Shown here piece after piece: positions 1 through 4,665 of a DNA stretch of 12,263 nucleotides. Source of the stretch: TC-15 sp034437275. Its GTDB lineage: Bacteria; Chloroflexota; Anaerolineae; Aggregatilineales; Aggregatilineaceae. Made by a program: the position numbers and the translations under genes. Below the pieces are notes generated by a model. That model was not told where the DNA came from and ran no database searches. It saw only the letters and a program-made list of their open reading frames with translations. The stretch covers positions 1 to 12,263 of the forward strand of contig DAOTUD010000177.1 of the NCBI GenBank assembly GCA_034437275.1, read 5' to 3'. Within the stretch, counting starts at the first letter, position 1. Every line of letters starts with the position of its first letter.

Positions 1-1
1 C

Positions 2-733
2 CTGGAACAGCTCGCCGGCGACCTGCGCGCGGCGTCCGGCGGGGAGGTCGCCAGCAAAGTCTACGTCGACACCGGCGCGATCCTGGAGCGCAGCCACGCG
101 CAGCAGGCCGGGCTGGGCTTCATCGGCAAAAACACGATGCTGATCCACCCCCGGCGCGGATCGTACCTGTTCCTGGGCGAGATCCTGCTGGCGCGCGACG
201 TGGACGACACCGACGCGCCGCACCGCGCGACGATGTGCGGCACCTGCACGCGCTGCCTGAGCGCCTGCCCGACGGATGCCTTCCCGCAGCCCTACACGCT
301 CGACGCCCGGCGCTGCATCAGCTACCTGACGATTGAACTCAAGGGCGCAATCCCCGAGCCGCTGCGCCCGTTGATGGGCAACTGGGTCTATGGCTGCGAT
401 ATCTGTCAGGCGGTATGCCCCTTTACGCGCAAATTCACCACGCCGGGGACCGAGCGCGCCTTCTGGCCGGACCACACCGACCGCGCCGCCCCCTGGCTGA
501 GCGATCTGCTGGCGCTGGACGACGACGGCTTCCGGGCGCGCTACCGCGACTCGGCGATCTGGCGGGTCAAGCGGGCGCGGCTGGTGCGGAATGCGTGTGT
601 GGCAGCGGGCAACAGCGGGCTGCCGGACTTCGTGCCGCAGTTGGCCGCACTGGCACAGCACGACGAGTCGGCGCTGGTGCGCGAGCATGCGGCCTGGGCG
701 GTGGCGCGGCTTACGGCGCGGCGGGCGGGCTGA
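2..733 (+). CDS. queG: Epoxyqueuosine reductase QueG, C-terminal part (5' end outside window)
   Basis: QueG reduces epoxyqueuosine to queuosine in the wobble base of certain tRNAs, using cobalamin and two [4Fe-4S] clusters in the cytoplasm. The reading frame is open from base 2, so the start lies upstream; 243 residues are visible of a family that usually runs about 310-390. Seen in order: the active-site stretch YVDTGAILER with its Asp, then GLGFIGKNT, the first ferredoxin-type cluster CGTCTRCLSACP, the family stretch LDARRCISYLTIE, the second cluster CDICQAVCP after MGNWVYG, and a helical HEAT-like tail rich in Ala and Arg. All eight cluster cysteines appear present, so the protein should be functional. 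The stop is TGA at 731-733. No gene follows closely on the same strand, so it may end its transcription unit. The family call is firm. Confidence 0.95.
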   Translation: MEQLAGDLRAASGGEVASKVYVDTGAILERSHAQQAGLGFIGKNTMLIHPRRGSYLFLGEILLARDVDDTDAPHRATMCGTCTRCLSACPTDAFPQPYTLDARRCISYLTIELKGAIPEPLRPLMGNWVYGCDICQAVCPFTRKFTTPGTERAFWPDHTDRAAPWLSDLLALDDDGFRARYRDSAIWRVKRARLVRNACVAAGNSGLPDFVPQLAALAQHDESALVREHAAWAVARLTARRAG

Positions 734-757
734 GCAGGCGGGGGTCCCCTAAACACC

Positions 758-794
758 TCAGTGCACGACAGTTGGAGCGACTGTCGTGCACTGA
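758..794. terminator. 15-bp perfect hairpin downstream of queG
   Basis: The arms 758-772 (TCAGTGCACGACAGT) and 780-794 are exact reverse complements around a 7-base loop, TGGAGCG. It begins 25 bases after the queG stop, so a transcription terminator or 3'-end stabiliser is the simplest reading. There is no T-tract on either side, so it is not a classical intrinsic terminator. A protein-binding palindrome or a leftover end of a mobile element is also possible. Confidence 0.4.
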
Positions 795-970
795 TGCACA
801 AGGAGGAAAACATTGGCGCAACTCTGCACAAAGGGGGTCAAAACCCACAAGTAAAGTTTAGAGCTACATCTATAAAATACTCCAACCTGGGCCTTTTGTG
901 GTGTGACACTATACATCAAGAATGCAGATAACTGTCATATCTTATGTGATCCTTAATGCTATCTCCCGTA

Positions 971-1016
971 ACACAATACCGCATCCAGACTCCCCAGCCA
1001 GATGCGGTATATGTGT
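971..1016. repeat. Stem-loop in intergenic region
   Basis: ATACCGCATC (976-985) pairs exactly with GATGCGGTAT (1001-1010) around a 15-base loop. The stem extends by five more pairs (971-975 with 1012-1016) past a single bulged A at 1011. No T-run follows. The role is unknown: an RNA structure, a terminator-like element or a repeat remnant. Confidence 0.45.
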
Positions 1017-1154
1017 AAAGAGTTTATGGAGGCAGAAGAGAGACAAATTTCAATATGCTGAAACTTGCAAACCAGTCTGCTGTCACACATTCATAGCATA
1101 CCGGATGCCCTGTTGGTTGGGCAGTCTCAAATAGGCCCAGATTGCGTGATATCT

Positions 1155-1183
1155 GTCACACAGTTGCCGGTTGGCGTTATAAT
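1155..1183 (+). promoter_or_regulatory. Sigma-70-type promoter for the 91-aa gene
   Basis: A perfect -10 box TATAAT lies at 1178-1183, with GTCACA (4 of 6 to TTGACA) at 1155-1160 and a 17-base spacer. Transcription would start near 1190, about 27 bases before the ATG at 1217, with AAGGA (1204-1208) placed 8 bases before the start. The -35 box overlaps one copy of a CTGTCACACA direct repeat, which could be a regulator site. Confidence 0.6.
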
Positions 1184-1216
1184 CTGGGTGTGAAGCGTTG
1201 TTGAAGGACAGAGACT

Positions 1217-1492
1217 ATGCTGAAAAACGTACGAGTGAAGCTCACCAACAAATGGGTCGCATTGGCCGGGACATTTGGCGCGGGGCTGCTGCCGTGCCCG
1301 GACTGCGGCGTGCCGCTGGCGGTGCACATCTGGCCGGTGGTGGGCGTGATCTGGCTGTATCGCCGCTTCCAGCGGCGCAGCATCAACAAGCTGGATCTGC
1401 TGCTGCTGGGCGATGAGCGCGGCCACGCGATGCCGGACGCCTCGCCGCCCGGCGATCACGTCCGTCCCGATGACGGCGGCGCTGCGGGCTAG
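1217..1492 (+). CDS. Small hypothetical protein with CPDC motif and hydrophobic segment
   Basis: No family is recognised. The 91-residue product starts with a basic stretch (MLKNVRVKLTNKW). Two hydrophobic segments, about residues 13-25 and 33-47, bracket a CPDC motif (Cys27, Cys30) followed by GVPLAVHIWP. A basic cluster (RRFQRRS, 49-55) then leads into a polar, Pro- and Asp-rich tail. The CxxC could bind metal or be redox active, and the hydrophobic parts suggest membrane association with the basic cluster inside; both points are inference. The start is supported by AAGGA 8 bases upstream and by the TATAAT promoter. No gene follows it closely on its own strand, so it appears monocistronic. 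Confidence 0.7.
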   Translation: MLKNVRVKLTNKWVALAGTFGAGLLPCPDCGVPLAVHIWPVVGVIWLYRRFQRRSINKLDLLLLGDERGHAMPDASPPGDHVRPDDGGAAG

Positions 1493-1507
1493 CCCGCCAG
1501 TCTTTCA
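1484..1507 (+). terminator. Palindrome over the stop codon of the 91-aa gene
   Basis: GCGGGCTAGCCCGC (1484-1497) is a perfect palindrome spanning the TAG stop, able to form a 5-bp stem with a CTAG loop. A short T-containing tail, CAGTCTTT, follows. It may act as a weak intrinsic terminator. The stem is short, so confidence is low. Confidence 0.3.
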
Positions 1508-1530
1508 AGGGTAGGTTTTTTAATTGTAAT

Positions 1531-1689
1531 TCGGAGGTTATGCTAGATATACTGGCGCGTGTGTCGATGGTTTACCCCTCCCTAAATACCTCCCCGTGAA
1601 CGGAGAGGGACTTTGGGTCCCGGTTTGTTTCCCCCTCTCCGCGCGCGGGGAGGGGGGCCAGGGGGAGGGGTAAAACTAGCATAACGCCC
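1531..1689 (+). mobile_element. MITE-like element, copy A (159 bp)
   Basis: The element carries inverted termini GTTATGCTAG (1537-1546) and CTAGCATAAC (1676-1685). Between them lie G/C-rich hairpin-forming segments such as CCTCCCCGT/ACGGAGAGG and a CTCCGCGCGCGGGGAG palindrome. It has no coding capacity. An inverted copy (B) lies at 3359-3502 with about 97% identity. Comparing the copies sets the ends at TCGG on the left and GCCC on the right. On those limits the element is flanked by AAT at 1528-1530 and 1690-1692, a likely 3-bp target duplication. Copy A has 15 extra bases near 1650-1670, lying between GGGAGGGG direct repeats. No transposase that could move it is in the window. Confidence 0.7.
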
Positions 1690-1724
1690 AATTCGGGTTC
1701 TCAATGGGTTGGCCTCACCCCCTC

Positions 1725-1756
1725 CCGCTCTCCTTGCTCCATCCGAGACGGGCGCT
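1725..1756 (-). repeat. 32-bp dispersed repeat, copy 1
   Basis: Read on the minus strand, this segment matches 4530-4561 at 29 of 32 positions, including an exact 16-base core CCGTCTCGGATGGAGC (1736-1751). It lies inside the repeat island. A short genome-wide intergenic repeat family is the likely explanation. Confidence 0.5.
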
Positions 1757-1886
1757 GGTGCGCCCTATGGAGGTCCGGACAGGCGGCGCACCCTTGCTCC
1801 CCTGGCCCCTCTCTAGCTTGGCTGGAGAGGCCAATGCACCACCCTTCAAAGCCGTCACTGGTTAAAAACCTACCCCTGTGAGGCCA

Positions 1887-2006
1887 GACCGAGACTTCCC
1901 AGTCGATATCATACTTGTTGAACACGCGGTTGAGCGTATTCAATACCGGCTCGTCTTGACCGGCGGCAGGATCGATGATGACGTTCAGGCGCATGATTGA
2001 CACCAC
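1887..2006 (-). pseudogene. N-terminal fragment of a diacylglycerol-kinase-like lipid kinase
   Basis: About 40 codons on the minus strand (ATG at 2006, or at 1994 giving MRLNV) read like the start of the YegS/DAGK-type lipid kinase family: a hydrophobic strand, then DPAAGQDEPVLNTLNRVF, then DIDWEVSV. The family uses this N-terminal region for nucleotide binding and normally runs about 300 residues. Homology stops near 1887, where the repeat island begins; the frame continues into repeat sequence to 1701 without family features. The rest of the gene is absent from the window. It starts 18 bases after the stop of the SH3b gene on the same strand, so it was probably the second gene of that operon. 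The family call rests on a short stretch and is moderate. Confidence 0.55.
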
Positions 2007-2024
2007 CGTTTCCTAGTGCGCTGC

Positions 2025-3311
2025 CTACTCCGGCAGGTAGTCCGGTGAGTACGGCAGTTCCGCTGGCTCGAAATCCGTCGTGGCCAGGAACAGGTCGATA
2101 TACAGCCAGGCGCGCTCGCCGTCTTCGGTTTCGACCAGCAGCCACTCGTTGTCTGGGCTGCGCGCGTAGACATCCACCGGCGAATGCAGCGGCAGGCTCA
2201 GCGCGATGTCATACGTGGTGCCCGGCCCTTCGCGCAGGTTGTTGTACTCCGAGGTGGTGACGCCGCTGGCCTGGAGCGGCCCAAACGGGCGCGACGGCGG
2301 GCGCGGCGGCGTGTCGTACGCCGGCGGCTCGACCGGCACCTGTACGTCCAGCACCGAGCGCGGCATCCAGGCGGTGGTGCCGTTGTAGGTGCGGATGTGC
2401 AGCCATGCGCCGCTGGTGTCCTGGCCCAAGATGCTCACCGGCAGCCCGGCGGCGATGGTGGTCGTGCTGTAGGCTTCCGGCTCCGGGCGGAAGTACAGGT
2501 TGCTCTCTTCAGTGACGGTCGCGTTGCCCGGCAGCGGCACGATCTCCAGGCTGGGCAGCGTTTCGGTCGGCAGGTGGGCGACGGCTGCCGGGTCGTAGGG
2601 GGCAATGGTCGGGTCGGCGTCCGGGGCGCTGAGCGTGGCGCTGTAGCCGGCAAACACGACGGTTCCGCTCGCGCTGAGAATCGTCTCGCGCGTGATGGTG
2701 TTGACCGTGAGGCCCTGGCCCTCCGGCGCGTGCAGCACTGCCGTCCCGTTGATCGCCAGTTCGACCCCGTTTACGCGGAGCAGGGTCAGGCTGTTTTCCG
2801 GCGACTGCACCAGCAGGCCGGGGCGGGCCAGGTCGTCACACGGGGGGGCGCTGCCGGTCTGGAGTGTCAAAACGTGGCCGGGTGGCAGCGTGTCGTCCGC
2901 CACCACTTCGACCGCCAATGGCCCCATCGCCAGCAGCGTGGCGAACCTGGTATAGTCCACCATATCCGTGAGGTGAACACGCACCAGCCGCCACAGATCG
3001 CCGCCGTTGGGCGGAAGCTCGAACGCGGTGACGACGCCGTAAGGCACGGTGGTTCCCGGCCCGCTGACCAGTTGGCCGGATGTGGTATCGATCACAATAT
3101 CCTCGCCCACCGCCCAGCACAGACTGCCGCCGGGCAGGCCGGCGCAGTTGTCCAGCATGGTTGCGATGGATGCGAAGTAGACGTCCCGGCAGCGATCCCC
3201 GTCCTGGGCGGCGGCGGGCGGCACGAGTAAGGTAAACAGTGACAGGCTGACGATGCTGGCCAGCGGCAGGAAAGTGAGCAGCGCTCGGCGCATAAGTAAC
3301 TTGATCCTCAT
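2025..3311 (-). CDS. Secreted protein with two bacterial SH3 (SH3b) domains
   Basis: The product is exported and probably acts at the cell surface or in the envelope; SH3b domains commonly bind peptidoglycan or proteins. From the start at 3311 it has 428 residues: a signal peptide (basic MRIKLLMRRA, hydrophobic core to about 30, cleavage near PPAAA-QD), then an N-terminal domain with cysteines 41, 56, 65 and 158 in a pattern seen in Chloroflexota secreted proteins. SH3b 1 follows at about 265-322 (NLYFRPEP...GAWLHIR...TAWMPRSVL). A Pro-rich linker leads to SH3b 2 at about 350-410 (NLREGPGTTYD...EWLLVETEDG...AWLYIDLF). The frame stays open to an ATG at 3353, and ATG 3293 is a third choice; 3311 is preferred because the signal peptide begins cleanly there, though its ribosome site is weak. 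MITE copy B separates the gene from its likely -10 box. Confidence 0.85.
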   Translation of the reverse strand: MRIKLLMRRALLTFLPLASIVSLSLFTLLVPPAAAQDGDRCRDVYFASIATMLDNCAGLPGGSLCWAVGEDIVIDTTSGQLVSGPGTTVPYGVVTAFELPPNGGDLWRLVRVHLTDMVDYTRFATLLAMGPLAVEVVADDTLPPGHVLTLQTGSAPPCDDLARPGLLVQSPENSLTLLRVNGVELAINGTAVLHAPEGQGLTVNTITRETILSASGTVVFAGYSATLSAPDADPTIAPYDPAAVAHLPTETLPSLEIVPLPGNATVTEESNLYFRPEPEAYSTTTIAAGLPVSILGQDTSGAWLHIRTYNGTTAWMPRSVLDVQVPVEPPAYDTPPRPPSRPFGPLQASGVTTSEYNNLREGPGTTYDIALSLPLHSPVDVYARSPDNEWLLVETEDGERAWLYIDLFLATTDFEPAELPYSPDYLPE

Positions 3312-3358
3312 AGGCTTCACGATAGCAGCAATACACATAACAAACACAAACATCCCTA

Positions 3359-3502
3359 GGGCGTTATGCTAGTTTTACCCCTCCCCGCGCGCGGAGAAGG
3401 GGAAACAAACCGGGACCCAAAGTCCCTCTCCGTTCACGGGGAGGGATTTAGGGAGGGGTAAACCATCGACACACGCGCCAGGATATCTAGCATAACCCCC
3501 GA
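3359..3502 (-). mobile_element. MITE-like element, copy B (144 bp, inverted relative to copy A)
   Basis: GTTATGCTAG (3363-3372) and CTAGCATAAC (3487-3496) form the inverted ends. Aligned with copy A it shows four substitutions and lacks 15 bases, apparently by a deletion between GGGAGGGG direct repeats or an expansion in A. It is flanked by CTA at 3356-3358 and 3503-3505, a likely 3-bp target duplication. Removing the element and one CTA gives CATCCCTAGTATACC, which matches the lipoprotein promoter region at 4401-4415 in 14 of 15 bases and so supports these limits. It lies in the leader of the SH3b gene. Confidence 0.75.
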
Positions 3503-3504
3503 CT

Positions 3505-3510
3505 AGTATA
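3505..3510 (-). promoter_or_regulatory. Candidate -10 box of the SH3b gene, separated from it by MITE B
   Basis: Minus-strand TATACT (3510 to 3505) is followed by AG and then by the MITE. Before the insertion the context would have read TATACTAGGGATG, identical to the sequence at the collagen-like gene promoter. No good -35 box is seen. If active, transcripts now begin inside the element and carry a hairpin-rich leader. Confidence 0.45.
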
Positions 3511-3544
3511 CCGTACATTACGCCCGCAACATGACCTGACGAAC

Positions 3545-3584
3545 CTCCCCCCGCAGGCGCAGCGCGGGCGCGATACGGGGGGAG
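3545..3584 (-). terminator. GC-rich stem-loop downstream of the collagen-like lipoprotein gene
   Basis: CTCCCCCCG (3545-3553) pairs exactly with CGGGGGGAG (3576-3584) around a 22-base loop that can itself fold through GCGC segments. It lies about 50 bases after the lipoprotein stop and before the SH3b promoter. No T-run follows on the minus strand, so it would be an atypical terminator. Confidence 0.4.
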
Positions 3585-3635
3585 TTAGTCTATCGGAAAG
3601 CGTTCGCTGTTGCCAGCGCGCGGGAGGTTGGGCCG

Positions 3636-4361
3636 CTACTCGGCGACGGTCGCGCAGACGGCGTAGACCCGCAGCCGGAAGAAGCCGGGGCCGCTGGCCG
3701 AGGCTTCCCAGCCCGCCAGATCATCCAGGGGATAGTTTTTGTTGAGTGCGGCGGCTTCGGGCACCGCTGCGCCGCCGGATAGCGCCTGCTTGCCGTCGGG
3801 GCACAGCACCGTCACCACACCGTAATTCTCGACCAGTTCGGATGTCGTCACCGTTTCAAGCTCGCTGATCCCGGGGGGACCTTGCGGGCCTTCCGGGCCG
3901 GGTTCGCCCTGTGGACCTGCGGGGCCGGGTTCGCCCTGTGGGCCTTCCGGGCCAGGTTCACCCTGTGGACCTTCCGGGCCGGGTTCGCCCTGTGGACCTT
4001 CGGGGCCGGGTTCGCCCTGTGGACCTTCGGGGCCGGGTTCGCCCTGTGGACCTTCAGGGCCGGGTTCGCCCTGTGGACCTTCAGGGCCGGGTTCGCCCTG
4101 TGGACCTTCAGGGCCGGGTTCGCCCTGCGGGCCTTCCGGGCCAGGTTCGCCCTGTGGACCTTCCGGGCCGGGTTCGCCCTGTGGGCCTTCCGGGCCGGGT
4201 TCGCCCTGTGGGCCTTCCGGGCCAGGTTCGCCCTGTGGGCCTTCAGGGCCGGGCGGTCCCTGCGAGCCGGCGGGTCCCTCTGGTCCTTCGTCGGCGCAGC
4301 CCACTAACGCGGCGCTGGCCAGCAGCACAATGATCACCATGACAGCAACTTTACGAAACAT
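3636..4361 (-). CDS. Collagen-like repeat lipoprotein
   Basis: The product is a 241-residue predicted lipoprotein. The N-terminus MFRKVAVMVIIVLLASAALVGC has a short basic region, a hydrophobic core and a lipobox LVGC, with Cys22 as the lipid-modified residue. Residues 23-37 are a short Gly-Pro lead-in. Residues 38-163 are 14 units of nine residues: twelve GPEGPQGEP, one GPAGPQGEP and a final GPEGPQGPP. All units are Gly-X-Y triplets, so a collagen-like triple helix is likely. The C-terminal domain (164-241) carries Cys187 and Cys236, which may form a disulfide, in the pattern CPDGKQALSGGA...YPLDD..GW, a small domain also seen in other secreted proteins. The start is firm: AGGAGGAGG (4369-4377) lies just upstream, behind a promoter at 4408-4437. 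The trimeric stalk and cell-surface role are inferred. Confidence 0.9.
   Translation of the reverse strand: MFRKVAVMVIIVLLASAALVGCADEGPEGPAGSQGPPGPEGPQGEPGPEGPQGEPGPEGPQGEPGPEGPQGEPGPEGPQGEPGPEGPQGEPGPEGPQGEPGPEGPQGEPGPEGPQGEPGPEGPQGEPGPEGPQGEPGPEGPQGEPGPAGPQGEPGPEGPQGPPGISELETVTTSELVENYGVVTVLCPDGKQALSGGAAVPEAAALNKNYPLDDLAGWEASASGPGFFRLRVYAVCATVAE
3873..4250 (-). repeat. 27-bp tandem repeat, 14 units, coding for GPEGPQGEP
   Basis: Fourteen in-frame 27-base units encode the collagen-like stalk. The unit ends and the first two codon positions are nearly fixed; most variation is synonymous, for example CCTTCCGGG, CCTTCGGGG or CCTTCAGGG on the plus strand. Runs of adjacent units share the same variant, which points to recent local duplication. 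Unit number is likely to vary among strains by slippage. Confidence 0.95.
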
Positions 4362-4407
4362 GTTTTTTCCTCCTCCTGATGTGACAGGTCAAAAAATAGT
4401 CATCCCT

Positions 4408-4437
4408 AGTATAACATTGCAGCCACGCCAGCGTGAA
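4408..4437 (-). promoter_or_regulatory. Promoter of the collagen-like lipoprotein gene
   Basis: On the minus strand TATACT (4413 to 4408) is preceded by TGT, making an extended -10, with TTCACG (4 of 6 to TTGACA) at 4437-4432 and an 18-base spacer. The segment TATACTAGGGATG is shared with the SH3b gene upstream region once MITE B is removed. A ribosome site AGGAGGAGG lies at 4377-4369. Confidence 0.55.
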
Positions 4438-4529
4438 TCGGCTGCGGATTGGTCCCTCTGCCGCCAGCACAGCCGGAAAAAACGGGCTTTATGGTGCACA
4501 GCAGGCCGGGACTCGCCACAGAACGCGCA

Positions 4530-4561
4530 AGCGTCCGTCTCGGATGGAGCGAGGAAAGCGG
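4530..4561 (+). repeat. 32-bp dispersed repeat, copy 2
   Basis: It matches the reverse complement of 1725-1756 in 29 of 32 bases, with the exact core CCGTCTCGGATGGAGC at 4535-4550. It stands alone here between two divergent promoters and is not within a recognisable gene. Confidence 0.5.
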
Positions 4562-4597
4562 AGAGCGAGCCGCGGCCAGACTCATGGGTTGCTGCAA

Positions 4598-4626
4598 TTG
4601 CCTGCGGAGCAGGCTCGCAGTACAAT
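4598..4626 (+). promoter_or_regulatory. Promoter of the receiver-like gene with palindrome in the spacer
   Basis: TTGCCT (4598-4603) and TACAAT (4621-4626) are separated by exactly 17 bases, a good sigma-70-type promoter, so transcription would start near 4633 and translation at 4666. The palindrome GCCTGC-GGA-GCAGGC (4600-4614) overlaps the -35 box and runs into the spacer, a position typical of a repressor operator. The operator role is inferred. Confidence 0.6.
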
Positions 4627-4665
4627 GAGAGTGTAAATCGTTGTGGACATCGGGTGGGGCAATCT

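Larger units (their letters stand above)
734..1216. other. 483-bp intergenic region, less GC-rich than its surroundings
   Basis: No convincing gene is seen. The stretch is visibly richer in A and T than the flanking genes. It holds the 15-bp hairpin (758-794), a second stem-loop (971-1016) and the promoter of the next gene (1155-1183). The 10-mer CTGTCACACA occurs at 1080-1089 and again at 1153-1162, overlapping the promoter -35 region, with a related inverted TGTGACA near 902. A strong Shine-Dalgarno AAGGAGG (800-806) stands before a TTG that opens only 13 codons (813-854). Base composition and loose structure suggest decayed or acquired DNA, but no element could be named. Confidence 0.5.
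1509..1875. repeat. Intergenic repeat element with GGGTAGG-type inverted ends, split by MITE copy A
   Basis: The ends are inverted: GGGTAGGTTTTTTAA at 1509-1523 and TTAAAAACCTACCC at 1862-1875, differing by one T. Between them are MITE copy A (1531-1689) and about 180 bases of hairpin-rich DNA, for example CCTCTC/GAGAGG arms near 1806-1830. A second inverted pair, TGGCCTCAC (1710-1718) and GTGAGGCCA (1878-1886), lies just inside and just outside the right end. No transposase is encoded, so this would be a non-autonomous or decayed element. Its right side abuts the broken lipid-kinase fragment. The exact boundaries are uncertain. Confidence 0.45.
4362..4665. other. Divergent promoter region between lipoprotein gene and receiver-like gene
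   Basis: These 304 bases separate two divergent genes. The left part holds the leader, ribosome site and promoter of the minus-strand lipoprotein gene. The middle (about 4440-4597) has no gene but contains the second copy of a 32-bp dispersed repeat (4530-4561). The right part holds the plus-strand promoter. The plus-strand frame is open from 4330, but no family features appear before 4666. Confidence 0.6.

Noticed and set aside
813..854. TTG-started 13-codon frame behind AAGGAGG
   Set aside because: The ribosome site is strong, but the peptide is very short and nothing downstream suggests attenuation; kept only as part of the hairpin observation.
922..1134. 70-codon plus-strand open frame in the intergenic spacer
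   Set aside because: No ribosome site and no recognisable features, and the stem-loop at 971-1016 lies inside it.
1528..1696. 7-bp target duplication AATTCGG around MITE A
   Set aside because: TCGG also occurs at the same end of copy B, so it belongs to the element; a 3-bp duplication (AAT for A, CTA for B) fits both copies.
2184..3230. 348-codon plus-strand open frame opposite the SH3b gene
   Set aside because: Arg/Gln/Gly-rich shadow; the minus strand has a signal peptide and two SH3b domains.
3873..4250. CRISPR-like array
   Set aside because: The 27-base units are contiguous with no spacers and are in frame with a collagen-like protein.
4330..4665. N-terminal extension of the 1063-residue protein by 112 codons
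   Set aside because: The frame is open, but the extra residues resemble no domain, overlap the lipoprotein gene on the other strand, and precede the promoter at 4598-4626. The receiver fold begins at 4666.
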